From assembly GCF_047511655.1 (NCBI RefSeq), contig NC_133401.1:13238001-13302000 (forward strand): a stretch of 64,000 nt of DNA, given 5' to 3'. The first letter of the stretch is position 1, and every line of letters begins with the position of its first letter. The notes under the pieces were generated by a model that saw nothing but the letters and a program-made list of their open reading frames with translations, was not told where the DNA came from and searched no databases. This DNA is from Castor canadensis (Eukaryota; Chordata; Mammalia; Rodentia; Castoridae). Position numbers and translations under genes: made by a program. Shown here piece after piece: positions 45,688 through 59,433 of this stretch.

Positions 45688-48600
45688 ATGACAGGAATCA
45701 CCACATACCTATCAGTACTAACGCTTAATGTTAATGGACTTAATTCACCCATCAAAAGACACCGTTTGACAAAATGGATTAAAAAAGAAGATCCAACAAT
45801 TTGTTGCTTACAGGAGACTCATATCACCGACAGAAATAAGCATAGGCTTAGGATGAAAGGCTGGAAGAAGATTTACCAAGCCAATGGCCCCCGAAAACAG
45901 GCAGGAGTAGCAATACTTATCTCTGACAAAGTAGACTTCAAACCTACATTGATCAAACGAGATAAAGAAGGACATTCCATACTAATAAAATGGGAAATAG
46001 ACCAAAAGGAAATAATAATCATCAATCTGTATGCACCCAATGTCAACGCACCCAATTTCATCAAACACACCCTGAAAGATCTAAAAGCATATATAAACAC
46101 CAACACAGTGGTTGTGGGAGACTTTAACACCCCATTATCATCAATAGATAGGTCATCCAAACAAAAAAATCAATAAAGAAATCCAAGATCTAAAATGTGC
46201 AATAGATCAAGTGGACCTAGTAGATGTCTACAGAACATTTCATCCAACTTCTACACAATATACATTCTTCTCAGCAGCCCATGGAACCTTCTCCAAAATA
46301 GATCATATCCTAGGGCACAAAGCAAGCTTCAGCAAATATAAGAAAATAGAAATAATACCGTGCATACTATCTGATCACAATGCAGTAAAAGTAGAACTCA
46401 ACAACAAAAGTAAAGACAAAAAACATGCAAACAGCTGGAAACTAAATAACTCATTACTTAATAAAGAATGGATCATTGATGAAATAAAAGAGGAAATTAA
46501 AAAGTTCCTGGAAGTCAATGAAAATGAAAACACAACCTACTGGAACCTATGGGACACAGCTAAGGCAGTCCTGAGAGGAAAGTTTATAGCCATGAGTGCA
46601 TATATTAAAAAGATTAAAGATCCCAAATCAATGATCTAATGATACATCTCAAACTACTAGAAAAACAAGAACAAGAAAATCCCACAACAAATAGAAGGAG
46701 AGAAATAATAAAAATAAGAGCTGAAATCAACGAAATAGAAACCAAAAAAACCATACAAAGAATTAATGAAACAAAAAGTTGTTTCTTTGAAAAAATAAAC
46801 AAGATCGATAGACCCCTGGCAAACCTGACTAAAATGAGGAGAGAAAAAACCCAAATTAGTAGAATCAGGAATGCAAAAGGGGAAATAACAACAAACACCA
46901 TGGAAGTCCAGGAAATCATCAGAGACTACTTTGAGAACCTATATTCACATAAATTTGAAAATCTAAAAGAAATGGACAGATTTCTAGATACATATGATCA
47001 TCCAAAACTGAACCAAGAGGAAATTAATCACCTGAATAGATCTATAACACAAAATGAAATTGAAGCAGCAATCAAGAGTCTCCCCAAAAAGAAAAGTCCA
47101 GGACCTGATGGATTCTCTGCTGAATTCTACCAGACCTGTAAAGAAGAACTGATACCAACCCTCCTTAAACTGTTCCACGAAATAGAAAGGGAAGGAAAAC
47201 TGCCAAACACATTTTATGAAGCCAGTATTACACTTATCCCAAAACCAGGCAAAGACACCTCCAAAAAGGAGAACTATAGGCCAATCTCCTTAATGAACAT
47301 TGACACAAAAATCCTCAACAAAATAATGGCAAACCGAATTCAACAACACATCAAAAATATTATTCACCACAACCAAGTAGGCTTCATCCCAGGGATGCAG
47401 GGGTGGTTCAACATACGAAAATCAATAAACATAATAAACCACATTAACAGAAGCAAAGACAAAAACCACTTGATCATCTCAATAGATGCAGAAAAAGCCT
47501 TTGATAAGATCCAACACCATTTCATGATAAAAGCTCTAAAAAAACTAGGAATAGAAGGAAAGTTCCTCAACATTATAAAAGCTATATATGACAAACCTAC
47601 AGCCAGCATTATACTTAACGGAGAAAAACTGAAACCATTCCCTCTAAAATCAGGAACCAGACAAGGATGCACACTATCTCCACTCCTATTCAACATAGTA
47701 CTGGAATTCCTAGCCAGAGCAATTAGGCAAGAAGAAGGAATAAAAGGAATAAAAATAGGTAAAGAAACTGTCAAAATATCCCTATTTGCAGACAACATGA
47801 TCCTATACCTTAAAGACCCAAAAAACTCTACTCAGAAGCTTCTAGACATCATCAATAGCTATAGCAAGGTAGCAGGATATAAAATCAACATAGAAAAATC
47901 ATTAGCATTTCTATACACTAACAATGAGCAAACGGAAAAAGAATGTATGAAAACAATTCCATTTACAATAGCCTCAAACAAAATCAAATACCTAGGTGTA
48001 AACCTAACAAAAGATGTGAAAGACCTCTACAAGGAAAACTATACACTTCTGAAGACAGAGATTGAAGAAGACTATAGAAAGTGGAGAGATCTCCCATGCT
48101 CATGGATTGGTAGAATCAACATAGTAAAAATGTCGATACTCCCAAAAGTAATCTACATGTTTAATGCAATCCCATCAAAATTCCAATGACATTTATTAAA
48201 GAGATTGAAAAATCTACCATTAAATTTATATGGAAACACAAGAGGCCACGAATAGCCAAGGCAATACTCAGGCAAAAGAACAATGCAGGAGGTATCACAA
48301 TACCTGACTTCAAACTATATTACAAAGCAATAACAATAAAAACAGCATGGTACTGGCACAAAAACAGACATGAAGACCAGTGGAACAGAATAGAGGACCC
48401 AGATATGAAGCCACACAACTATAACCAACTTGTCTTTGACAACGGAGCTAAAAACATACGATGGAGAAATAGCAGCCTCTTCAACAAAAACTGCTGGGAA
48501 AACTGGTTAGCAGTCTGCAAAAAACTGAAACTACATCCATGTATATCACCCTATACCAAGATTAACTCAAAATGGATCAAGGATCTTAATATCAGACCAC

Positions 48601-49514
48601 AAACTCTAAAGTTGATACAGGAAAGAGTAGGAAATGCTCTGGAATTAGTAGGTATAGGTAAGAACTTTCTCAATGAAACCCCAGCAGCACAGCAACTAAG
48701 AGATAGCATAGATAAATGGGACCTCATAAAGCTAAAAAGCTTCTGTTCATCAAAAGAAATGGTCTCTAAACTGAAGAGAACACCCACAGAGTGGGAGAAA
48801 ATATTTGCCAGCTACACATCAGACAAAGGACTGATAACCAGAATATATAGGGAACTTAAAAAACTAAATTCTCCCAAAACTAATGAACCAATAAAGAAAT
48901 GGGCAAGTGAACTAAACAGAACTTTCTCAAAAGAAGAAATTCAAATGGCCAAAAAACACATGAAAAAATGCTCACCGTCTCTAGCAATAAAGGAAATGCA
49001 AATTAAAACCACACTAAGATTCCACCTCACCCCTGTTAGAATAGCCATCATCAGCAACACCACCAACAACAGGTGTTGGCGAGGATACGGGGAAAAAGGA
49101 ACCCTCTTACACTGTTGGTGGGAATGTAAACTAGTACAACCACTCTGGAAAACAATTTGGAGGCTACTTAAAAAGCTAGACATCGATCTACCATTTGATC
49201 CAGCAATACCACTCTTGGGGATATACCCAAAAGACTGTGACACAGGTTACTCCAGAGGCACCTGCACACCCATGTTTATTGCGGCACTATTAACAATAGC
49301 CAAGTTATGGAAGCAGCCAAGATGCCCCACCACTGACGAATGGATTAAGAAAATGTGGTATCTATACACAATGGAATTTTATGCAGCCATGAAGAAGAAC
49401 AAAATGTTATCATTCGCTGGTAAATGGATGGAATTGGAGAACATCATTCTGAGTGAGGTTAGTCTGGCCCAAAAGACCAAAAATCGTATGTTCTCCCTCA
49501 TATGTGGACATTAG
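45688..49514 (+). pseudogene. L1 ORF2, three frameshifts, FADN active site
   Basis: Full-length ORF2 span with start MTGITTYLS. Breaks relative to copy A: one A gained in an A-run near 46165, one base lost near 46615, and one lost near 48171. It has no nonsense codon where copy A has TAG. The RT motif is FADN (GAC AAC at 47791-47796): the final catalytic aspartate is replaced, so the enzyme would be dead even without the frameshifts. Confidence 0.92.
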
Positions 49515-50004
49515 ATCAAGGGCAAACACAACAAGGGGATCGGACTTTGATCACATGATAAAAGCAAGAGCACACAAGGGAGGTGTGAGGGTAGGTAAGA
49601 CACCTAAAAAACTAGCTAGCATTTGTTGCCCTTAACGCAGAGAAACTAAAGCAGATACCTTAAAAGCAACTGAGGCCAATAGGAAAAGGGGACCAGGAAC
49701 TAGAGAAAAGGTTAGATCAAAAAGAATTAACCTAGAAGGTAACACACACGCACAGGAAATCAATGTGAGTCAATGCCCTGTATAGCTATCCTTATCTCAA
49801 CCGGCAAAAACCCTTGTTCCTTCCTATTATTGCTTATACTCTCTCTACAACAAAATTAGAGATAAGGGCAAAATAGTTTCTGCTGGGTATTGAGGGGGTG
49901 GGGGGAGGGAGGGGGCAGAGTGGGTGGTAAGGGAGGGGGTGGGGGCAGGGGGGAGAAATGACCCAAGCCTTGTATGCACATATGAATAATAAAAGAAAAA
50001 AAAC

Positions 50005-53000
50005 TAAGGATTGAAATCAATGACATACAAACAAAAACAAAACCATACAAAGAATCAATGAAACAAAAAGTTGGTCCTTTGAAAAAATAAATAAGATTGA
50101 CAGACCCCTAGCAAACTGACTAAAATGAGAAAAAACCTGAATCCGTAAAATCAGAAATGCAAAAGGGGAGATAACAACAAACACCATGGAAATCCAGGAG
50201 CTCATCAGAGACTACTTTGAGAAACTATATTCTAATAAATATGAAAATCTTGAAGAAATGGACAGATTTGTAGATACTTACAGCCATCTGAAACTGAACC
50301 AAGAGGATATTAATCACCTGAATAGATCTGTAACACAAAATGAAATTGAAGCAGCAATCAAGAGTCTCCCCAAAAAGAAAAGTCCAGGACCTGATGGATG
50401 CTCTGCAAAATTCTATCAGACCTTTAAAGAAAAACTAATACCAACCCTCCTTAAACTGTTCCATGAAATAGAAAGGGAAGAAACACTGCCTAACTCATTT
50501 AATTAAGCCAATATTACTCTCATCCCAAAACCAGACAAAGACACCTCCAAAAAGGAGAATTATAGGTCAATCTCCTTAATGAACATCGATGCAAAAATCC
50601 TCAATAAAATAATGTCAAACCAAATCCAACAACACATCAGAAAGATCATTCACCATGACCAAGTCGGCCTCATCCCAGGGATGCAGGGATGGTTCACAAT
50701 ACATAAATCTATAAATGTAATACACACATTAATAGAAGCAAAGACAAAAAAAACCACCTGATCATCTAAATAGATACAGAAAAGGCCTTTGACAAGATCC
50801 AACACCACTTCATGATAAAAACTCTAAGAAAACTAGGAATAGAAAGAAAGTACCTCAATATTATAAAGGCTATATACGACAAACCAACAGCGAACATCAT
50901 ACTTAATGGTAAAAAACTGAAATCATTTCCCCCAAAATCAGTAATGAAACAAGGGTGCCCACTATCTCCACTCCTATTCAACATAGTCCTGGAATTCTTA
51001 GCCAGAGCAATTAGGCAAGAAGAAGAAATAAAAGGAATACAAATAGGTAAAGAAACTGTCACAATATCTCTATTTGCAGACAACATGATCCTATACCTTA
51101 AAGACCCAGAAAACTCTGCCCAAAAACTGCTGGACACCATAAAGAGCTATAGCAAGCTTGCAGGACAAAAAAATCAACTTACAAAAATCATTAGTTTTTC
51201 TGTACACCAATAATGAGTAAACTGAGAAGGAATATATGGAAACAATTCCATTCACAATAGCCTTAAAAAAAATCAAATACCTAGGAGTAAACTTAACAAA
51301 GGATGTCAATGACCTCTACAAGGAGAACTACAAACCCCTGAAGAAAGAGATCAAGGAAGACTACAGAATGTGGAAAGATCTCCCATGCTCAGGGATTGGT
51401 AGAATCGACATAGTAAAAATGGCAATACTACCAAAAGCAATCTCCATGTTTAATGCAATTCCCATCAAAATCCCAATGACTTTCATCACAGAGATTGAAA
51501 TATGTGCCCTAAAATTCATTTGGAAACACAAGAGACCACGAATAGCCAAGGCAATACTCAGCAAAAAGAGCAATTCTGGAGGTATCACAATACCTGACTT
51601 CAAACTACATTACAAAGCAATAGCAATAAAAACAGCATGGTACTGGCATAAAACAGACATGAAGGCCAGTGGAACAGAATAGAGGACCCAGAATGAATCC
51701 ACACAACTATACCCACCTTATTTTTGACAAATGGGCCAAAAATATATGATGGAGAAAAGACAGCCTCTTCAACAAATGTTGCTAGGAAAAGTGGTTATCC
51801 ATCTGCAAGAAACTAAAACTAGATCCATGTCTATCACCCTGTATTAGTATCAACTCAAAATGGATCAAGGACCTTAATATCAGACCTGAAACTATGAAGT
51901 TAGTACAGGAAGGAGCAGGAAACACTCTGGAAGCAATAGTTATAAGCAAGGACTTCCTCAATAGAACCCCAGCAGGTCAGGAACTAAGAGAAAGGATGGA
52001 CAAATGGAACTTCATAAAATTAAAAAGCTTCTGCACAACAAAAACTGGTCTCTAAACTGAAGACACCACCCACAGAGTGGGAGAAAATATTTGCCAGCTA
52101 TACATCAGACAAAGGACTGATAACCAGAATATACAGGGAACTTAAGAAACTAAACTCTCCCAAAATCAATGAACCAATAAAGAAATGGGCAACTGAACTA
52201 AATAGAACTTTCTCAAAAGAAGAAATTCAAATGGCCAAAAAACATGCTCACCATCTCTAGCCATATAGGAAATGCAAATCAAAACCACACTATGATTCCA
52301 CCTCACCCCTGTTAGAATAGCTATCAACAAAAACACCAACAACAACATGTGTTGGTGAGGATGTGGAGAAAAAACTCTCTTACACTGCTGGTGGAAATGC
52401 AAGCTAGTGCAACCACTCTGAAAAAATTTTTGGAGGCTTCTTAAAAATCTAAACATAGATCTGCCATATGATCCAGCAATCCCACTCCCGGGGATACACT
52501 GAAAGGAATGCAACACAGGTTACTCCAAATGCACCTGTACACCCATGTCTATTGCAGCGCTATTCACAATAGTCAAGTTATGGAAACAACCAAGATGCCC
52601 CACTACTGACGAATGGATCAAGAAAATGTGGTATTTATACACAATGGAATTTTACTCAGCCATGAAGAAGAATGAAATCTTATCATTTGCAAGCAAATGG
52701 ATGGAACTGAAGAACATCATCCTAAGCCAGGTTAGCCAAGCTCAGAAGACCAAAAATTGCTTGTTCTCCTTCATATGCGATCTTTAGATCTAGGACAAAT
52801 ACAGCAAAGTTGTTGCACTTGGGTCACATGACAAGGGGAGAGCACATATGGGAGGTATAGGGATAAGTAGTAAACCCAAAACATGAAAGCGTTTGATGTC
52901 CCCATTCTAGAGGAGCTAATATAGTAACCTTAAAGCGACAGAGGTCAACATGAGAAGGGGATCAGGAACCAGTGTAAAGGTCAGTTAAGGATGAATCAAC

Positions 53001-53240
53001 TTGGGTTGTAACACAATTGTACATGAAAGAAATCCTAGGAATATCTCTGTATAGCTATTCTTAACTCAAATAGCAAAAATGCTTTGTCTTTCTTATTATG
53101 ATTATGTCTTCTCTTCAACAAAATTAGAGATAAGGGCAGAACAGGTTCTGCCTGGAAGCTAGGGGGGTAGAGAGGGAACGGGGGGGAGAAATGACCCAAA
53201 CAATGTATGCACATGTGAATAAATGAATATAAAAAAGAGA
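50005..53240 (+). mobile_element. 5'-truncated L1 (copy C), head-to-tail after copy B
   Basis: Starts inside ORF2, equivalent to ~4335 of copy A, and runs to the 3'UTR and A-rich end. It is more diverged than copies A and B. ORF2 is readable in pieces (50186-50506, 50812-51213, 51236-51682, 52545-52787). The RT motif is FADN (GAC AAC at 51079-51084). The last ORF2 codons end at 52787. Confidence 0.9.
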
Positions 53241-55269
53241 CAAGGGTGAAGAGAGCCAAACTAAAGACAAAGGAAAACCATTAAGTGGATTAATAGCAGA
53301 AAATTGACCGAATCTTGGGAAAGACATGGACATTCAGATACAAAGGGCATTAAGAATGCCAAATAGACATCCAAGAAAAAAATCTTCAGGACATATTCTC
53401 AATCTGATGAAAGTATAGAAGGAAAGAAAGAATATTAAAAGCTGAAAGGGAGTAGTGGCAGGTTACATTGGAGTCCCAATGGATTTCTCAGCTGAACTCC
53501 TAAAGAAAAAACTGGAGGAATGATGTACTGTACTCATGAATTTCTTCATTGCAGAGAAAAATAATTATCTAAGGAAAATAATTACCAACATGGATGATAA
53601 TCTTTACCAAAATTATCATTCAAAATCTTAAAGGAAATAATAGCATTCAAGAAAAGAACAAAATGAGAGACTTCATGAACAGAATAACAGAAAATACTTA
53701 AGGGACTGCTATACATAGAAGAGAAAGAAAGATATATGCAGTCTTCACACCATGAAAAAAGTAAATCTCACTAGAAGAATAGATAAGCAAATGTAAATTA
53801 GGAAAGCATTAAATATTATTAACACGGTAAACTGTCAATACTCTAAGATCAACAAGAGAGCATGGAACCAATATAGAATACTGAAAACATCCAGAAGAAA
53901 GCAACAAAATGCCTGGTACAGGTACATTCCTTTTCATAATAACCCTGAACATAAATAGCCTTAACTATCCATATCTATATCCTCTATAGATTCTGCTTAC
54001 AGCACACTCATCCCTTAATTGCCTTCTCAAATTCCCATCTACCCCTTTACTTAAATAGGCTCCCTGATTACAGACTCTATAAATCAAGTATTAACAATTT
54101 CAAAAATTAATTTCTCACATTTAATCAGTCACAATGGATTGGCAGTAAAAATCAAAGCAAGAAAAAAAACTACAAAATGTGCACAAACAAATATACTTGA
54201 AGAAACCATGGTCGTTGAAGAAATCAGGGGTGAGTTAAAAAAAGTACTAAAACCAAATAAAAATTGAAACACAACAAAGGTGAGTTACCTTAAACTCACT
54301 ACCAAGTGTGAAATTTGTAGCAATGATGCAAACATGTAAGAAGCAGAGAGATCCCAAATAAATTACCTAATACAAGGTCTTTAACAAAATGAATCGATCT
54401 TAAAAGTAGATGAAGAAGAGAAACAATAAATACGTGGTTAGATAAAAGGAACAGAGAGTAAATGACAATACAAAGAATAAATGAATGAAAAGAGGAGTAG
54501 AATATTTGAAAAGATAAATCAAATTGAATAACTCACATCTAAACTCATTAAAAGAGAGAGATGAAGAAGTAAAAAAATACATGAATTGGGGTTTTCCATC
54601 AGATACTTCTGAAATTCATAAGCTCACTAGGGAATATTAAAGAAAATAGGGACATCAGTCAATGTGTTTAAAATTAGATAGTAAGAAATTATAAAATATA
54701 ACAGAAATGGACAAATTTCTGGAAATATGACCTACCAAAATTGCTCCAAGAAAATATTTCAAAACCTTACTACATCAATACCCAGCAATGGGATTGAAGC
54801 AGTAAAAAATCCTACAATAAAGAAAGTCCCCAGACCCAAAGGATTTACTGTTGAATTTTACCAGAATTTTAAATAGGAACTGAAACAAATACTCCACAAA
54901 GTATTCAATAACAATGAAAGGGAAGGAATATGATCAGACTCATTCTACAAGGCCAGTATCACCTACAGAACAATATTCTTGATTGACATCTTCAGTGTAG
55001 TAATTCCTAATCAAATCAAGAACACATAAAGTGGATCATAGAACATAGTCAATTTGGTGTAATTCCTAGGCTGCAAGGATAGTTTAACATACACAAATCA
55101 ATAAAGATAATACAAAACATAAACAGATTCAAGAATAAAAATTTCATGATCATTTTAATAGCTAGAGGAAAATCCTTTAATAAAATTTAACATTCTTTCA
55201 TTATAAAAGGCTTCATAAGTTGGAAGGAGGCTGTCATTGTTGTAAAGGTTTCTTACATATATGCACTAT

Positions 55270-55303
55270 ATACACACACACTACACACACACACACACAC
55301 ACA
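55270..55303. repeat. (AC)n microsatellite
   Basis: AC repeats with one CT interruption, inside old L1 sequence. Confidence 0.85.
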
Positions 55304-55740
55304 TTCATCTCACAAAACCAAAAGAAAAGATTGAAGCATTTTATCTGAGATGAGGAAAACTTCTCAAACTCTTATTCCAAAACTAGAAGTATTAGTTAGA
55401 GCAATTATTCAAGAGATAAATAAAGTGCATACAAATAGGAAAGGAGAGAATAAAACTATACCTATGTATAGTTTTCTGATACGTAGAATATGATATTATT
55501 CTATCCACAGAAACCCCAAAGACTATATACAAATGCTATTGTAACTCACAAATGAACTCAGCAATGTAGCAAGATTCAAAATCAACATAAAATTGGAAGC
55601 TCTTCAACATCAATAATCAATTTAAGATCAATAATGATCTTGTTGAGAAAGAAAGAAATTAATCACATTTACCATGTTCTGAAAAAATTAAACTACCCAG
55701 AACTACACATAAGCAAAGAGGTGAAAAACCTGTATAATGA

Positions 55741-55915
55741 AATTTTCCAGCTCCCCCAAAAAGAAGTTGGGGAACCCTAAGAACAACTTTGAGGTGCCAC
55801 AACCAGTGAGAAGCACTGGATCCACAAAGAGAGAAGCAAACCTGCAAAAACAGCTCACAGGTCGGCACTCTTGGTCCTCACCTCTAAAACAAAACAACAA
55901 CAACAACAAAAAAGT
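55741..55915 (+). mobile_element. Short A-tailed insertion resembling L1 5'UTR
   Basis: Interrupts old L1 ORF2. It ends in an A-rich (AAC)n tail and is flanked by diverged copies of the same ~18-bp target (near 55723-55741 and 55918-55937). Its body resembles 56165-56310 at the start of the next L1 (shared ATCCACAAAGAGA and AGCTCACA / GGCTCACA with CACTCT following). It may be a retroposed L1 5'UTR piece or a small SINE. Confidence 0.5.
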
Positions 55916-56697
55916 ACCAAAGACCTTTTCAATAGAAACTATAAACTACTGCAGAGAGAAATCAAAAAAGACAGAAGATGGAAAGATTTCCCATGCTTGT
56001 GGGTTGGTAGAAGCAACACTGTGAAAATGTCCATACTACCAAAAGCAATGTACATGTTCAGTGCAATCCCTATCAAAATTCTAATTACATCCTTCACAGA
56101 AATAGAAAAATCAATCTTGAAATACATATGGAAACACAAAGACCTTGAAGAGTGGTGCCTAACTACTCCAAAGAAGGAATACACTGGGGAATCTTTAGCA
56201 CAACCACAAGGTCCAATAAGCGAGAAGCAAAGCTCTCTTGAATCCACAAAGAGAAGCAACTAAGTGGAAAAAAAGGGCTCACAAGTAAGCACTCTCATTC
56301 CTGCCCCTGAAGGCTCTGTGTGGTTCCACTACTTAACTCTACAGTTAGGTCCCATTTCCTGGCACACAAAGAGGCTCTGAGCAACATGCTCCCCATTGCT
56401 CTGCAACCCACCACCCCACGCCCTGAAATGCCAGGAAAATCAGCACCCCTGCCCAAGCAGGCCCAGGGGCCCCTGATGCTCCATGGGTTCCAGAAGGCAC
56501 GCATCCATCCACTTTGTTCTCCCACACCCACAAGGCTGCTCTGCTCAGCACATGGAAGCCCACACCCCTGAACAATCAGGTGCTGCAAAAGAAGGCATAA
56601 GCCCACCAGCTTTGTTGCCCCACCAGCACCCAGCAATTTACTACTCAGTGCTGAGAAACCCGCTGCCACATGCAAAAGGACCCCAGGCTCCATCCTT

Positions 56698-56903
56698 TGC
56701 TACTCTGCAGGTGCCAGGAGGCCTGCTTCCCCATGGTGGACAGAAGCCCAGCACTTCCCACTGCACCCACCTGAGGGAAAGTCCATGCTCCCCAGACAAA
56801 GAGCAGGAACTCTATCTCCTCTACTGATAGGTAATCTGCTACTCTGTGGGTGCCAGGAGGTCTGTTTCCCCATGGTGCACAGAGGCCCAGCGCTCCCCCA
56901 CTG
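56698..56903 (+). repeat. Two 5'UTR repeat units
   Basis: A ~66-bp unit at 56698-56763 (CTACTCTGCAGGTGCCAGGA...) recurs at 56837-56903 with few differences. This is typical of monomer-like 5'UTR structure in L1. Confidence 0.7.
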
Positions 56904-58219
56904 AGGAGAGGAAAGCAATAATCTGAACAAGAATCTTGTGCAGTGCGCAGTGTAAGTTTTCCCTTATGCCTCTCTCTGAGGAAAGCTGCTGGAACCTCAG
57001 GAGCAAAAGTTGACATGCTCCACATCGTTGCCTGTGATCAAGGACATTCCCTAGGCTGGGCAAACACTGGACCCTCTATAGTGAAACCCTCCAAGGAACT
57101 GCTGGCACCAGAGTCTCCTGTTAGTGATGACGTTTAGCAAAAGCCTGCCTCTGAGCATAGATATAGACTATAAGTACTACAGAGCCAGAAGAGAGAAAGC
57201 TGCAACAGGTGATGGCACGAGACTAGCAAATTGACAAGAGACCCAGCTTAAATCTGCAAAAACTCCCTCCTTCCCCACATTAGTGGTGCTCCAGAGCCTG
57301 GTGTCCAATTAAACTGCCATCTAGTGGACTGAAAGACTTAGTCACAAAGGGGGAAGTAGGAGGTGGAATTATAGGTTGCTCTAAAGAACATTAAAAATTT
57401 GCTCTTTTATGGAAATTTTGTGTTTGTCTCTGTCAAGACAATGATGTAGGTTTTATGTTCATCTACCTATTTCTTCTTGTGCTGTGCACTCCAACAGCAG
57501 CTACACATTCTAGCACACCCAATTTTCTCTCAAGCCCTATCCTCCACCCTTCTGACTCTGGGCCATCACACAGAAGAGCATTTCACTCTGTAACCTTAAG
57601 CCACTTCTACTTCTTCCTATCACCCTCTCCAACTCACACTTTGCATCCAACAAAAACCATAACCTCTCCCTAGCTTCCCCTTTTATTGTTCACTCACCTA
57701 CAGCCCTTCTTCACTACCAATACTGTTAGTGGTTAACCTGAATACCTGATCGATCTTGCAATTTTGTTGTGTCCCTATCTGTCTTTCCATCTGTCCAACT
57801 TTCTCTATTGATTCCCACCTCCCTTCTCATCCATTTCAACATCTACTGACTCTTCATCACATCCCAGTCTTCATAATCATCCCCTACTAATACCTAAGCT
57901 ACCATCCCTTCCTGCTACATAAACCTCTCATCTCATATAACCCAGTAGACCTTTCCCTCTGTCTCCCTCCCATCACAACTCCTACTACCTTAATCTTTTC
58001 AGAACCATGAAGATACATCCTTTCTCCAATAGACAACCAAGACATGGGAACAGAAGCAATAACTGATCTTCATGAGGGATTACTGTAATTTCAAGGCTGC
58101 AATTTAACAACTGTAGCAGACTTAAAAGATAACCCTCCCTACTCTAAGTGGAACAGGGTGTAGAATCTAGCACCTTGAGAATAAGAAGCAGAAGAGAATA
58201 CTATCAAGCCTTTATCCCA

Positions 58220-59378
58220 CCATATAGAGACACGAAAATGCATCAGAGCACAAACATGTCCTTTCCTGTACAACCCTTCATAAAACCCCAACCACAGAGG
58301 TACAGGGAATTGAAACCCCAAACCCAAAACAATCCCAGATGCATAAATCTCAATGCAGAAATATGAAAGAGCAAGACAACAGTACTCCCTCAAAAGCCAA
58401 CTCCTCCACTAAGGAATTAAACAACTGCAAAGAGGAAGAAATATCATATTGAGATCCAAAAAATAAAAGTAAAAATGATTAATGAAGAAGAGACACAAAA
58501 GTTAATGTCTGATCTCAAAGAAGATTTGAATAAACAACTAAATGAGCTCAAAGAGAATACAAACAGATGAATGAAATTAAGAAGACTATGCAGGATATGA
58601 AAGTAGAAATCAATAAAGATATGGGAATCCTGAAAAATAATCAATCTGAAATAAACAGCCCAATATTTCAAATAAAAATCTCAATCGACAGCTTGTCGAA
58701 CAGAGTGGAGCAAATTGAAAACAAAGTATCAGGAACAGAAGAAAGGAAGAGGATTTAGATCAAACAATAAAAGATATGAAAATATGAATGCAATATGCAG
58801 GACATCTGTGACACCATGAAAAGACCAAACCTAAGAATCATGGGTATAAAAGAAGAAGACATACAAACCAAGGGTATAGATAAGCTTTTCAATAGAATAA
58901 TAGCTGAAAACTTCCTTAACCTTGAGAAACAGAGAGTCATCCAGGTACAGGAAGTTTACAGAATACCAAACTGTCAGGACCAAAAAAGAAACACCCCCAG
59001 GCAAATCATAATCAAAACACTCAACCTACAAAACAAAGAAAGAATACTGGAAGTGACAAAAGAGAAAAGACAAATCACATATAAAGGCAAACCCATTCGA
59101 ATAACTGCAGATTTCTCAACACAAACTCTAAATACAAGAAGGTCATGGAGAAACATATACCAGGCCCTGAAAGAAACAACTGTCAACCTAGACTAGTCTA
59201 TCCAGGAAAACTATCCTTCCTAATTGAAGGAGAAATTAAAACCTTCCACAACAAGAAAAAACTAAAAGAATTCACAACTACCAAGCCACCACTACAGAAA
59301 ATATTGAAAGGACTCTTACACAAAGAAGAAGAAACAAGAGTGAGACAGGAAGATGCAAGAAAGAATAAACCCTGTTGA
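58220..59378 (+). pseudogene. L1 ORF1, decayed
   Basis: Coiled-coil-type text (58567-58758), then RRPNLRIMGI-like text at ~58815 (KRPNLRIMGIKEE) and C-terminal domain motifs (ITADFSTQTL, LVYPGKLSF). Frame changes near 58570, 58760 and 59190. Confidence 0.78.
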
Positions 59379-59433
59379 TTAAGTGAACCAGTAAACAAGG
59401 AATACTTAGAAAGTAAACACCAGAGGAATAAAA

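Larger units (their letters stand above)
45190..49999 (+). mobile_element. Young L1, 5'-truncated in ORF1 (copy B)
   Basis: Begins within ORF1, equivalent to ~2810 of copy A, and runs to the 3' end with polypurine tract (49890-49954) and short A tail. It is nearly identical to copy A, so it comes from the same young subfamily. The left flank is not L1. On the right it directly abuts another L1 (50005). I could not identify a target duplication. Confidence 0.93.
53250..56150 (+). mobile_element. Old L1, ORF1-ORF2, heavily decayed
   Basis: 53250-53760 follows L1 ORF1 C-terminal text (GGATTTCTCAGCTGAACTCC near 53480). From ~54100 it follows ORF2 to about codon 880 (GGAAACACAAAGACC near 56129), where it is cut by the next element. 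An insertion lies at 55740-55915. Stops throughout. Confidence 0.75.
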
